DNA of 64,000 nucleotides, taken from JAPLKX01 sp035530195. GTDB lineage: Bacteria; Hydrogenedentota; Hydrogenedentia; Hydrogenedentales; SLHB01. Shown here piece after piece: positions 52,901-61,212 of the stretch. The position numbers and the translations under genes were made by a program. The stretch spans positions 42,826 through 106,825 of the forward strand of contig DATKVG010000036.1 of NCBI GenBank assembly GCA_035530195.1. The letters are read 5' to 3'. The stretch's first letter is position 1. Each line of letters begins with the position of its first letter. The notes under the pieces were generated by a model. The model did not search any database, was not told where the DNA came from, and worked only from the letters and a program-made list of their open reading frames with translations.

Positions 52901-54411
52901 ACGTGAAAGTCCGTGAAGTCAAGCGAGACCGGCGCGTCCAGGGCTTGTTTGAGTTTCTCGGACGGCGTCCCGATGTTAAATGGATCTGGCCTCTGTGGCG
53001 GCTGTGGCTGCGGCCGCAGTGTTGGCTCTAACGCCTGCGGCGGCTCAGGCGGCGCCGGCTCCGGCCGTGCCGTTTCATCTGGCGGTGCAGGCGCCGGCTC
53101 AGGCAGCGCCGGCTCCGGCCGTGCCGTTTCACCTGGCGGTTTAGGCGCGGACTCAGGCAGCGCCTGTACAGCCACCACAGGTTCAGCCGCCGCGACCGCC
53201 GGCGGGATTGGCTCAATGGCTTCAGGTGCCGGCCCCGCGTCTTGCTGAGAGAACACCGGCAGCACTACCGCCGCCAGCGCTACCAGGCACATTACGCCAA
53301 TAACACCCAGCCGCGACGGTGCCGGCCCCCTCAAAATCGCCGCCAAACGCCTCTTGAACACACGGGCATTATCGGAACTCATGCACGGCATCGGGTCCGG
53401 GACAACCGCCGGCGTTGCCGAGTGCGCCTGCACAAACTGCACCAGCGTGTCCGCGTACTCCCGCCCCCGCTCCGGAAGCGCCCACAACACCCACGCGTCG
53501 CACGCCATCTCCGCGTAATCGGCGATCCGACGCCGCGCCCACCATAGCAGCGGGTTCCACCACCACACGCACGACGCCAAAAGTACCAGCCACGCCGTCC
53601 AGTGGTCGCGACGTTTCAAATGCGCCAATTCATGCGCCACCACCGTCTCCCACTTCTCCGGCTCCATTTCCTCGAGTGCGCGCCGTGGCACAAGTATTAC
53701 CGGCCGAATCACGCCCCATACCATCGCCGACCACAAACCATCCGCAACAAGCACCTCCGGCGTACGCACGCTAAAAGCTTCCGAAAGCTCCACCACCCTC
53801 CGCGCCAGCCATGCCGGGCCCGGCGCGCTCGAACGCATCGCACGACGAAATCGCCGGATCCGCGCCGCATGAAGCCCCGCCGAAACCAGCGCGCCACCCA
53901 GCCACAGGCCAACCGCCGCCCACCCCGCCATCTTCCAACTCCCTGCGTCTACCCAGCTCACGGGGGCCGTAACAGTCGACGGCGCGGCACTGACCTCACC
54001 GGGTTGCGCAAGCATGACTAGAGGGCGCGGCAACCCGTTCGCCTCGTTGGGCGGTACCGGCGCCCACTCACTTTGCCCGCTCGGGACGGCATCAGATTCA
54101 GCCAATCCAGGGGTCACTGCCGCGGTTTCAGACAAGAATCCTCCTGAAACAGAAGCCATATCAACGGCGGCAACCGGCGGATCTGGTGCAATTTGAGGCT
54201 CGTCAGACATAAACGTCGCCGCGATCTGTTCAAGAAATCCACCAGGCTGCCACGGCCACGCGAATACCGGCGGAACCAGCAGCTTCACCACCACCAGCAG
54301 CCATAGCGCATGGCACAACACCGGTCGAGGCCGCCCCACTCGGCAAAACACCGATACCCCCAACCCTAAGAGCAACGCACCCACCAACACTTGAACCAGT
54401 ACGCCTGCCAT
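49990..54411 (-). CDS. M56 metallopeptidase fused to four secretin-N0/STN-like modules and a LamG-like domain, pair 2
   Basis: Encodes 1473 aa from ATG 54411, which has AAAGGAGG upstream. M56 part: membrane helices and HELAH at ~260-264 with AEMACDAWVL after it. A Pro/Glu-rich linker precedes four modules at ~490-637, 655-747, 841-955 and 975-1073, each of the form SLDFTDFHVSEIADFV...LNVVLDWRV...DALSALLRTLNLTF, as in secretin N0/STN domains; types A and B alternate (A-B-A-B). A Gly-rich stretch and a concanavalin-like domain (~1210-1380) follow. Near the end, WTRKNFWPF matches the terminus of the other M56 protein, but 16 extra residues follow. Confidence 0.87.
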   Translation of the reverse strand: MAGVLVQVLVGALLLGLGVSVFCRVGRPRPVLCHALWLLVVVKLLVPPVFAWPWQPGGFLEQIAATFMSDEPQIAPDPPVAAVDMASVSGGFLSETAAVTPGLAESDAVPSGQSEWAPVPPNEANGLPRPLVMLAQPGEVSAAPSTVTAPVSWVDAGSWKMAGWAAVGLWLGGALVSAGLHAARIRRFRRAMRSSAPGPAWLARRVVELSEAFSVRTPEVLVADGLWSAMVWGVIRPVILVPRRALEEMEPEKWETVVAHELAHLKRRDHWTAWLVLLASCVWWWNPLLWWARRRIADYAEMACDAWVLWALPERGREYADTLVQFVQAHSATPAVVPDPMPCMSSDNARVFKRRLAAILRGPAPSRLGVIGVMCLVALAAVVLPVFSQQDAGPAPEAIEPIPPAVAAAEPVVAVQALPESAPKPPGETARPEPALPEPAPAPPDETARPEPAPPEPPQALEPTLRPQPQPPQRPDPFNIGTPSEKLKQALDAPVSLDFTDFHVSEIADFVTETYELNVVLDWRVIAPPPKPSAPAGAPGGGPPTAQPQETPPAGTPPAPMPGAFPATPGMPSGGLGPVPRKEGSPDSGSYVTDGMVYHLNLTDIPLRDALSALLRTLNLTFVTYPNLLFVTSKEMAFADSVRSRPGLPPYKEFADVLSSEMSWEFTDIHISEAIEFVSETYGLNFMVDWRAVTPPRTPAGPKTVSTGFLPRINVQSAPLGEVLDVVLRSMNLTFCTEKNYIWISSLEGGGARGGFGGAALALEPTVPPQAQQGAEQTQGGPVQAQQPGETQQAPEPPKAEPGQAQGPSEAEKVPATQALGLVLHASRVADPFNVGTVSEELKEALSSEVSLDFTDVHLTDFVDFVSNTYGVNIVIDWRVVEAPRPVPRAPGQPAPPEARGHVLAEGCVTDGVVPYMRLTEVALGEAVRVLTRGSNLTVVTYPHILFITSEERALADLSLPRPGLPPYAALGDALGEVLSAEVSLDFHDAHIAEFTQFVSETYGLNIMLDWRVIPRTGVSPASAYTPKVSPARVPRILVTAAPLGETLDVVLRSMNLTFYPKANYLWISSFEEAGGSGGFGATGVLPYWELEKISGAEGGNPVATVKIYNGQTMLHEQVRLNDTIGGVRFVGVVYGKPGGAGIEVERIDEPGNREQVPFGWQIPLLMVPETPGGVGAGVGGAIVGGQGHGFGVEGSRWWDTFESAEAGTWPSAWIADGNCEKSGSCYVDGSTFGPAHGNVLRLMGEDPAMSPIAHVETKVGPPFRISFDVLMDGADARGECVVGVRERPDWTAPGVLLFSAPIGGPARLLDRVEEEGKLLPGQATDQIHLEAGKWYRVVLDLKQDSGRDQLTVTIDDGQKVQGPVEFNADGILVKDMPYLQLEMRTGTGWFDNVTMAGAAGPAGDSRAKAEEALNVWRDRARKGEGGGTYDRRADRNIPTTKWGKFKQWTRKNFWPFCVVGVENRGWIRFAEN

Positions 54412-54457
54412 ACGCCCTCCTTTGCCGCCGGCCGCAAAAACCAAGCCGCCGCATGGC

Positions 54458-54847
54458 CTACCTGTTTTTCAGTTCCACCTCGTTAAGCAGTTTCCGGAAA
54501 CTCTCAATTTCCGTGGCCGTATACTTCCTGTTACTGATCAGCGCCATCACCAGCGGAGTCGTCGCCCCCTCGAACAGCTTCCCCGCCAACTCGTTCAGGC
54601 TATCCCGCACCAGCACCTCACGCGTCACCGAAGCACGATAAATGTGCGGCAACTGCTCCTTGTCGCAAGCCACGCAACCCTTCGCCTGAAGACGGTTCAA
54701 AAGCGTCTGAAGCGTCGTATACGCACGGCCCTGACGAGACGCGCTCAAACCGGCCGCCACGTCACGAACCGTACCCGGACCACCCGACCACAACGCCTTC
54801 AGCACCTCCAGCTCCGCCTCGCTCACATTTCTTTTTTTCTCGGCCAC
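54458..54847 (-). CDS. BlaI/MecI-family transcriptional repressor, pair 2
   Basis: Encodes 129 aa from GTG 54847, which has GGAGG eight bases upstream; ATG 54862 is possible but touches the operator and lacks a ribosome site. Winged helix VRDVAAGLSASRQGRAYTTL, then LLNRLQAKGCVAC and a dimerisation tail (LNELAGKLFEGATTPLVMAL, TATEIESFRKLLNEVE). It should bind the two dyads just upstream and be inactivated by the M56 protein 46 bp downstream. Confidence 0.93.
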   Translation of the reverse strand: MAEKKRNVSEAELEVLKALWSGGPGTVRDVAAGLSASRQGRAYTTLQTLLNRLQAKGCVACDKEQLPHIYRASVTREVLVRDSLNELAGKLFEGATTPLVMALISNRKYTATEIESFRKLLNEVELKNR

Positions 54848-54865
54848 ACCCTTTCCCTCCATCGC

Positions 54866-54899
54866 TTACTACACAATATAGTACTACGCCGTGTAGTAA
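54866..54899. promoter_or_regulatory. Paired BlaI-type operators, locus 2
   Basis: Two abutting 17-bp dyads, TACTACACAATATAGTA (54867-54883) and TACTACGCCGTGTAGTA (54882-54898), sit inside an outer perfect 9-bp inverted repeat TTACTACAC/GTGTAGTAA. The half-site TACTAC differs from locus 1 (TTAC), which predicts two non-cross-talking repressors. Confidence 0.78.
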
Positions 54900-54945
54900 A
54901 TGTCAAGGGGGTTTAGGAGATCCTACGATAAAGAGTTTTCCTCAA

Positions 54946-54979
54946 CGGATCAGTCGGATCGGTCGGATCAGTCGGATCA
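54946..54979. repeat. 9-bp-period repeat (GATCAGTCG units)
   Basis: Four units in the BlaI-ECF intergenic region; same core as the array at 20782. Confidence 0.8.
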
Positions 54980-55022
54980 ATGCGATTATTCCTCTGCCGT
55001 TGCCCGCAATTCCGCGAGCGCT

Positions 55023-55066
55023 CGTCCACAAAGTCCACTACGTCCAGTTTGTCCACGTCGTCCACT
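55023..55066. repeat. 9-bp-period repeat (GTCCACNNN units)
   Basis: Five units about 70 bp before the ECF sigma gene start. Confidence 0.8.
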
Positions 55067-55134
55067 GCTTCCCCCCAGGCTGATCGCTTTCTTGAGAAAA
55101 AACCATATAATGGGTGCAAGGACTCCGGAGTGTA

Positions 55135-55701
55135 ATGTTAGAAAGCATGTCCGACTCCGACTTGATGCTGCGCGTCCAGTTGGGTAACGAGCGGGCGTTT
55201 GCCGCGCTTTACCGGCGGTATTACCGCGCGCTGTTGGACTTCTTTTTTGCCATGAGCCGCAACACCCAAGCCGCCGAAGACCTTTGCCACGAAACTTTTC
55301 TGCGCCTATGGCGGCTCCGGCTGCGCTACCAGCCCATCGGCTCGTTCCGCGCGTACCTGTTCACCATCGCACGGAACATCTGGATGGAGTCGTTGCGCAC
55401 CACTATGTGCGACCGGCGCCTCGGCGTTTTTCAGCCCATGGAAGAGATCGAACGGTTGCCCGGCATGGACCGCCTGCCCGACGAGGCGGCCCAAAATGCC
55501 GAGCTGATGGATCACATAACGACCGCGCTCGACCAGTTGCCCGACGAGCAACGGATGGCGTTCGTCCTGCGGACCGTGCAGGGGCTCTCGCTCGACGAGA
55601 TCTCCTCGGTGATGCAATGCCCGCTCAACACGGTCCGCTCGCGGAGGCTGCTGGCGATCCGGCGTCTTCGCGAAGCCCTGCGCGGCATTCTGGTGCTATA
55701 A
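55135..55701 (+). CDS. ECF-family RNA polymerase sigma factor
   Basis: Encodes 188 aa from ATG 55135 with CGGAG upstream (ATG 55147 also possible). Region 2: ERAFAALYRRYYRALLDFFF, AEDLCHETFLRLWRLRL; region 4: LPDEQRMAFVLRTVQGLSLD, EISSVMQCPLNTVRSRRLL. The anti-sigma gene follows after 42 bp and the pseudopilus operon starts 46 bp after that, so the sigma factor may control the operon. Confidence 0.92.
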   Translation: MLESMSDSDLMLRVQLGNERAFAALYRRYYRALLDFFFAMSRNTQAAEDLCHETFLRLWRLRLRYQPIGSFRAYLFTIARNIWMESLRTTMCDRRLGVFQPMEEIERLPGMDRLPDEAAQNAELMDHITTALDQLPDEQRMAFVLRTVQGLSLDEISSVMQCPLNTVRSRRLLAIRRLREALRGILVL

Positions 55702-55743
55702 GATGTTAATCTGCGCCCTTATCAGGCGCATTGGAGAGGCCTT

Positions 55744-56361
55744 ATGGATTGTAAACTCGTAAGTTCAAAGCTTGTGCAGTACCTCGACGAGGACCTGCCC
55801 GTAACCATCAATGACCAAATCACCAACCACCTCGACCACTGCTACCTCTGCGCCGAGGAATACCGCGAGATGGCCCGCATCGCCGATCTCGCCCGCCAAA
55901 CACTCCGTTGCCCCGTCTACCATGACGGCTACGATCTCCTCGAGAGGCAGGTCCGCCGGCAGCCCGAGCTCGCCGACATCCTTTACTTCCCCCGAAGACT
56001 CCGCGTATTGAGGACGGTGCTGACGGGGACTGCCGTCACGGCCGCGGTCCTCCTATTTGTCATGTCTGTCGGTCTTCCCGCCATCGAAGCCATCCAGGCG
56101 ATCGATGCCGTCATGGACGCCCAGGTCACCGGCCGCGGGCCCGTCGCCGATCCCGGGCAGGCGCGGGGCCATTCGCTGATCGCGTGGAGCAGCCAGATCC
56201 GATGGGCGGAGTCGCTGGCTTTCAAACCCGAAGCACCAGCCCAACAGCCTGAGAAAGAGGATCAAACCGTCCAACAGCCGATGACGCGCGCCCTGCCAGG
56301 CACACCGCCCAGCGCTGTTTTGCCCGCGTTTTGCAAGTCTCGCGTGATCGTATTGGCCTGA
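55744..56361 (+). CDS. Zinc-finger anti-sigma factor
   Basis: Encodes 205 aa. The zinc motif H29-x3-C33-x2-C36 (HLDHCYLC) is at the same positions as in the other anti-sigma factor. A membrane helix lies at ~90-111 (VLTGTAVTAAVLLFVMSVGL). The exterior part (~95 aa) is Pro/Gln-rich without a sensor fold. It should bind the upstream ECF factor and leads directly into the secretion operon. Confidence 0.85.
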   Translation: MDCKLVSSKLVQYLDEDLPVTINDQITNHLDHCYLCAEEYREMARIADLARQTLRCPVYHDGYDLLERQVRRQPELADILYFPRRLRVLRTVLTGTAVTAAVLLFVMSVGLPAIEAIQAIDAVMDAQVTGRGPVADPGQARGHSLIAWSSQIRWAESLAFKPEAPAQQPEKEDQTVQQPMTRALPGTPPSAVLPAFCKSRVIVLA

Positions 56362-56407
56362 GTGCGACATTTTAACGACAGGTACTGAGACCGAAAGGTT
56401 GGTGAAC

Positions 56408-57637
56408 ATGCCGCTCTTCAAATACCGGGCAGTCGATGGCGAGGGCAACCCCACCGACGGAACCATGGAAGGCCCGTCTGCCCATCAAGTCGTTGTCGCC
56501 CTCCAACAACAGGGGCTCGCCGTCAATGCCGTACGGCCCGTCGCGCGTCAAAAACCCGCCGTCGCCTCCGGCCGGCTGTCCTGGCACGACATCGAGCAAC
56601 TCAACAGCCAATTGGTGATGGCCACAAAATCCTCGCTGCCCCTGGCCCCCTCCATCGGGGCCATGGCCAACGAAATCGACAACCCCAGAATCAAACGCGT
56701 GCTTGACGACGTCCGCCAGCAACTCGAAGCAGGACACCCCCTCGAACAAGCCCTCAGCCGGCACCCAAAGGCCTTCAGCCCCGTCTATCGCGCCCTGGTG
56801 TCCGCGGGCGAAACGGCGGGCAATCTGCCCGGCGCGTTTCGCGCCCTTCTCGATTACTCCAAATCCATGGCCGATATGAAGAGCAACCTGCGGCTCGCCT
56901 TGATGTATCCGCTGCTCGTCGTAGCGTTTGCCGTCCTGGTTATTGTGGGTCTGCTCTGGAAAGTGGTCCCGCAATACGCCGATATTTTCAATGAATTCGG
57001 CAAAAGCCTGCCCGCGCCCACCCAATTTCTGATAAACCTCAGCGATTTTATGAGGTCCCATGGCCTCTTTATTCTGTGCGCGTTCATCCTGGCCGCTGGG
57101 CTCGCAATTGCCTACTACTTCAACGGCCGCCGTTCCGAACCGCATTACTGGGTCGATTGGCTCAAGCTGAGGACGCCCGTCCTGCGCCGCGTGTTCATGC
57201 TGGGATCCCTCATGCAATTCACCCGCGCACTCGCACTCCTCCTCGAGGCCCGCGTACCCCTGCTCGAAAGCCTCGAATTGGCCGGCGCCTCCGCAGGAAA
57301 CGCCGTGCTCCACAGGCGGGTTCGCTTCGTGGCCCGGGATCTGAACGCCGGTTCGTCCATTGCACAGGCCCTCCAGAACGCACGGATCTTTGACAGCGGG
57401 TCCTGCTGGCTCATCGCCAACGCCGAGAAAAACGGCAACCTCGAGGAAACGATCGAGGCGCTCAGCGACGAGCATGCCCGCGCACTCGCCTATCTCTACC
57501 GATCCTTTACCACGCTGATCGGCCCCGCCGTCATCGTGGCCGTCGGCCTGTTCGTAGGCTTCATTATCCTCTCGCTGTACCTGCCCATCTTCTCGCTGGG
57601 CGATGCGATTTCAGGCGATGCGATTTCAGGCCATTGA
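56408..57637 (+). CDS. GspF/PilC-type inner-membrane platform protein, copy 1
   Basis: Encodes 409 aa from ATG 56408 behind AAAGG. N-terminal MPLFKYRAVDGEGN is typical of GspF. Two T2SSF domains are present (QLNSQLVMATKSSLPLAPSI..., MQFTRALALLLEARVPLLES), with membrane helices near 170, 220 and 375-400. GspF anchors the assembly ATPase and the pseudopilus. The next gene starts two bases after its stop. Confidence 0.93.
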   Translation: MPLFKYRAVDGEGNPTDGTMEGPSAHQVVVALQQQGLAVNAVRPVARQKPAVASGRLSWHDIEQLNSQLVMATKSSLPLAPSIGAMANEIDNPRIKRVLDDVRQQLEAGHPLEQALSRHPKAFSPVYRALVSAGETAGNLPGAFRALLDYSKSMADMKSNLRLALMYPLLVVAFAVLVIVGLLWKVVPQYADIFNEFGKSLPAPTQFLINLSDFMRSHGLFILCAFILAAGLAIAYYFNGRRSEPHYWVDWLKLRTPVLRRVFMLGSLMQFTRALALLLEARVPLLESLELAGASAGNAVLHRRVRFVARDLNAGSSIAQALQNARIFDSGSCWLIANAEKNGNLEETIEALSDEHARALAYLYRSFTTLIGPAVIVAVGLFVGFIILSLYLPIFSLGDAISGDAISGH

Positions 57638-57639
57638 CG

Positions 57640-58848
57640 ATGAAAACAGACTGGTACGCTATCCTGCATTCAAGCCTCGGCGACCTCGCCCGCGGAAAAA
57701 CCAGCGAGTTTCTTCAACCCAGAATCTTCGTCCGTGGCAAGAGACATAAAAGACCGCTTCGCGCCCCGCGGATGCTCAAGCGGATGCGCGCCTTCTACGT
57801 CATCAGCCTGCTGGCCAGGCTCGTAAAAGTCAACGCCCCGCTGGCTCAAGGCCTTGCCGCCACCTCGCCCAGCGCGCCCTCCTGGGGGCTTAGCAAGACG
57901 CTTTACGTCTTGTCGCGTGACCTCGAAAAGGGTCTGAGCCTCGACGACGCGATGCGGCGCCAGCCTTCGGTTTTCCCGTCCCTGTACGCGGATTTGGTCC
58001 AGGCCGGCCAGAAATCCGGCTCGCTCGAACAAACCCTCAACCGCATCATGGACGACATGACCGACAAAAGGAGTGTTGCCCGGGAAATCAAAGGATTCTT
58101 GCTCTATTTTGCGGCAATGCTGTTCGGTTTCGTATTCTTTTCAGCGTTCCTCCACACTAAAGTCATGCCGGTATTCTATGAAATGAACCATGAACTCGAG
58201 GTGCCGGGCGACTACGCGCCGTGGAATGTATATCAAGTTGCGGCAGCGGTGGGCGCCTACTGGGCTTGGTACACCGCCGGCGCGGCCATCCTGGCGGTGG
58301 TTGTGCTCTTGCTGATCCTGCCGTCGCGGTTCGGACATCGGTTCCGGCTTCCGCGCAGTTTACAGCGGCTCGCCAGCCAAATCGGCCTGCGCGTCCCCCT
58401 GGTGGGCCGGTTGGTGAAATCAGCCAACATCGCCACCTCGACCCAAATGCTGGCCCAACTGGTCGAGGCGGGCGTTCCCCTCGATGACGCCCTCGACGAC
58501 GTCGCCGCGGCATCGATCACGCCAGCATTTTCAAAGGCCTTTCGCAGGATGCGCAACAAGATCCGTCAAGGCGCGCAATTCTCCAAGGCGCTGGAATCCG
58601 AATCGCCGCTGTTCCCCAAATCGTTTTCGGTCGCCGCCGCCAATGCCGAATACCACGGAGACCTTGCCGGCGCCCTCAAAAACCTAGCCGCCTTCTACCG
58701 CACAAAAGCCTTTCGCCAACTGAAAATGGTGAAGCCCATGTTGATGCCGTTTCTCATATTGATCCTGGGCGGCCTCGTGTTTACCCAGTATTTCGGCATC
58801 TTCGCCGGCGCCATCAATATAAGCGAAATGATCATGGGCGGAATGTAA
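57640..58848 (+). CDS. GspF/PilC-type platform protein, copy 2 (diverged)
   Basis: Encodes 402 aa from ATG 57640, two bases after copy 1. It lacks the GspF N-terminal motif but keeps both T2SSF domains (FYVISLLARLVKVNAPLAQG, QAGQKSGSLEQTLNRI; STQMLAQLVEAGVPLDDALD, AEYHGDLAGALKNLAAFYR) and three membrane helices. Two different F proteins in one operon suggest a hetero-oligomeric platform. Confidence 0.88.
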   Translation: MKTDWYAILHSSLGDLARGKTSEFLQPRIFVRGKRHKRPLRAPRMLKRMRAFYVISLLARLVKVNAPLAQGLAATSPSAPSWGLSKTLYVLSRDLEKGLSLDDAMRRQPSVFPSLYADLVQAGQKSGSLEQTLNRIMDDMTDKRSVAREIKGFLLYFAAMLFGFVFFSAFLHTKVMPVFYEMNHELEVPGDYAPWNVYQVAAAVGAYWAWYTAGAAILAVVVLLLILPSRFGHRFRLPRSLQRLASQIGLRVPLVGRLVKSANIATSTQMLAQLVEAGVPLDDALDDVAAASITPAFSKAFRRMRNKIRQGAQFSKALESESPLFPKSFSVAAANAEYHGDLAGALKNLAAFYRTKAFRQLKMVKPMLMPFLILILGGLVFTQYFGIFAGAINISEMIMGGM

Positions 58849-58892
58849 ATGCAATGATGAATGATGAATAACAACAAAAAGATAGAGTCGAG

Positions 58893-60218
58893 ATGGTGAA
58901 TCTGAGGTGCATCGAGAGAGAACCGGAACGCTCCGAGCCGCCGAAGGGGTTCGCCGAGATTGAGGCGGAATTGGCCGGCCTCGTTGAATCCGGCGACGAC
59001 GGCGCCATCAAGGTGGTCGACGCGGCGCTGGGACATGCCGGCGCCCATAACGCCAGCGACATCCACATCGAGCCGTGGCGCGATACCACCTCCGTACGGT
59101 TCCGTATCGACGGAATCCTGCACGACGTCGCCAGGCTGCCCCGCGCCCATCACGAAAAAATCGCCGGCCGCGTTAAAATCCTGGCCCGCATCATCTCCTA
59201 CGTCAAAGACACGCCTCAGGACGGCCGGATCGAACCCGACGCCACGCCATGCGGAACGGCCTTGCGCGTCTCCACCTTCCCGACGGTCGAGGGCGAAAAG
59301 ATCGTCATCCGCGTGCTCGACCTCGACCACTCCCTGCTCGTCTTGGACGCCCTGGGCTTCGACGAGCAAACCGTCGACACGCTCCGCGGTATCATCATGC
59401 GGCCCAGCGGAACAATCCTCCTGACCGGCCCCGCCTCGAGCGGCAAAACCACCACCATTTATTCGCTCCTCAACGAAATCTTGCTCCGGCGGAAGCCCGC
59501 GCCGCATACGGTCACCGTCGAAGACCCCGTCGAGTGCCGGCTGGCTCGCATCAGCCAATCCCAGGTCAACGTCCACGCCGGCTTTACCTACGAGGCCGCC
59601 CTCAAAGCCCTGCTCCGGCAAGACCCCGAGGTCATCATGCTCGGCGAAATACGCGACCCCGAAACCGCCCGCGCCGCCATCCAGGCCGGGCTCACCGGAC
59701 ATTTGGTGATCAGCACCGTTCACAGCGGGACGGCTGCGGGGGTGTTTGCGCGATTGTTGGACATGGGCGTCGAGCCATACCTGGTCGCGTCGTCAATCAC
59801 GGGCGTCCTCGCACAGCGCCTCCTGCGCAGGACCTGCCCCGATTGCGCGCTGCCCTACCCGCCTGACCCTGCGCTTGCCGCCGGTTTGGGCCTGGCCGTC
59901 TCCGGTGAGGGGCAACCCATCTCGAACACCGCCGTAAACATCCCCGCCACGCCCCTTTTCACCCGTGGCGCCGGATGCCCCGCATGCCTCAACATCGGGT
60001 ATCGAGGCCGGTTCGCGGTCGGCGAATTGTTGCTCGTCAACGAGCAGATCTCGAATCTCCTCCTCACCCACCCGCGAACCTCCGATCTCCACAATGCCGC
60101 GCTCGATGCTCCCATGCGGCCACTCTGGCAGGACGCGGCTGGACGAGTTGCCGCCGGCCAAACCACCGTCGAGGAAGTGACCCGTGTCATCGGCCCCAAC
60201 CCCAGGGAGGCAAAATGA
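58893..60218 (+). CDS. GspE/PilB-type assembly ATPase
   Basis: Encodes 441 aa. Walker A GPASSGKTTT at ~179-188, Asp box ISYVKDTPQDGRI, Walker B VIMLGEIRDPET near 247, His box TGHLVISTVHSGTAAG, and the zinc pairs CPDC (~314) and CPAC (~361). It powers pilus/pseudopilus assembly. It is shorter than usual because the N-terminal MshEN/GspE-N domain is absent, so coupling to the platform may differ. The next gene overlaps by four bases. Confidence 0.93.
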   Translation: MVNLRCIEREPERSEPPKGFAEIEAELAGLVESGDDGAIKVVDAALGHAGAHNASDIHIEPWRDTTSVRFRIDGILHDVARLPRAHHEKIAGRVKILARIISYVKDTPQDGRIEPDATPCGTALRVSTFPTVEGEKIVIRVLDLDHSLLVLDALGFDEQTVDTLRGIIMRPSGTILLTGPASSGKTTTIYSLLNEILLRRKPAPHTVTVEDPVECRLARISQSQVNVHAGFTYEAALKALLRQDPEVIMLGEIRDPETARAAIQAGLTGHLVISTVHSGTAAGVFARLLDMGVEPYLVASSITGVLAQRLLRRTCPDCALPYPPDPALAAGLGLAVSGEGQPISNTAVNIPATPLFTRGAGCPACLNIGYRGRFAVGELLLVNEQISNLLLTHPRTSDLHNAALDAPMRPLWQDAAGRVAAGQTTVEEVTRVIGPNPREAK

Positions 60219-60643
60219 TCAGCGCCCGCAAACATACAAGGCAAACCACCGCCGGGTTCACCCTCCTCGAACTCGTGGCGGCCCTGTTTGTCTTCGCCGT
60301 GGGCCTGCTCGGCACTGTCCAGATGTACAACGTTCTCGCCGGTAAACTCCTCCACGTCCAGGAGTCTGAAATCGCCGCCCGAGCGCTCAACGCCGAAATC
60401 GAAACACTCCGCGCACTGCCCTTTTCCCAACTGACCGACCGAGAGAACGCACGATTTGTCTCGCAACCATTCGGAACCGACAATCTCGTCAACCTCACCA
60501 CGCGCCTCACGATACGCCCCTACCCGGATTCCCGGCTCAACCTGAAGCAGATCACCGCCACTGTCCTCTGGACGGGTGAGCACGGCCGGAAGATCGAAAA
60601 ATCGGCAACCACCCTCATCACCAATAAGGAGGCCCGAACATGA
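60215..60643 (+). CDS. GspI-like minor pseudopilin
   Basis: Encodes 142 aa; ATG overlaps the ATPase stop. Prepilin leader with cleavage at AG/FTLLELVAALFVFAVG, including Glu at +5. The rest (~110 aa) is a small beta domain. Position directly after E and before a J-like gene supports a GspI/PilV-type minor pilin. Confidence 0.85.
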   Translation: MISARKHTRQTTAGFTLLELVAALFVFAVGLLGTVQMYNVLAGKLLHVQESEIAARALNAEIETLRALPFSQLTDRENARFVSQPFGTDNLVNLTTRLTIRPYPDSRLNLKQITATVLWTGEHGRKIEKSATTLITNKEART

Positions 60644-61212
60644 CCTCCCGCCCGTTCAACAAGGCCGGCATCAGCTTGCTTGAAGTCCTTGCAACGGCCG
60701 CCATCATGGCTATGCTTGTAAATGTCATCATCAGCGTCATGCTCGGCGGCAACCGGCTCAGCGCAACCAGCATCGCCACGCTCGACCGAATCCAGCGTTC
60801 CGCAGACATCCGCGAGGCTTTTGCGCGCGACGTCAAATCCTCATTTGGTGTCGCCCCGTCTGCTCTCACCTACGCCACAACGGAAAACCAACTCGTTCTC
60901 GAACTACCCCCGCTCATCGAAAAGCCCGGCGCACCACACTACGCCGTATATGGACTGCTCAAGTCTAAACGCCGCCTCGACCGGCTTGAATTCACCATCG
61001 ACAACGAAAAGCCCGTAATCGAATCCTTCCAGACGTTCCCGCTGGATCTCGAAGGATTCCGTGTCGATCACGGCGCGGGCCTCGTCTCAATTGAAGTCGA
61101 CGCGGACCAGGTCGGCAATCGGCCCGTGCCCACGGGATACAAACGAAAACCGCCGGTTACCTACCGGTTCACGACCGCGGCGCGCAGCAAGACAGGAGGC
61201 CGGGCATCATGA
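60640..61212 (+). CDS. GspJ-like minor pseudopilin
   Basis: Encodes 190 aa, overlapping the previous gene by four bases. Prepilin site KAG/ISLLEVLATAAIMAML with Glu at +5. Length and order fit GspJ/PilW-type minor pilins. Confidence 0.82.
   Translation: MTSRPFNKAGISLLEVLATAAIMAMLVNVIISVMLGGNRLSATSIATLDRIQRSADIREAFARDVKSSFGVAPSALTYATTENQLVLELPPLIEKPGAPHYAVYGLLKSKRRLDRLEFTIDNEKPVIESFQTFPLDLEGFRVDHGAGLVSIEVDADQVGNRPVPTGYKRKPPVTYRFTTAARSKTGGRAS

Noticed and set aside
49990..54411. A true secretin gene in the large M56 frame
   Set aside because: Only N0/STN-like modules are present; there is no C-terminal secretin beta-barrel domain.
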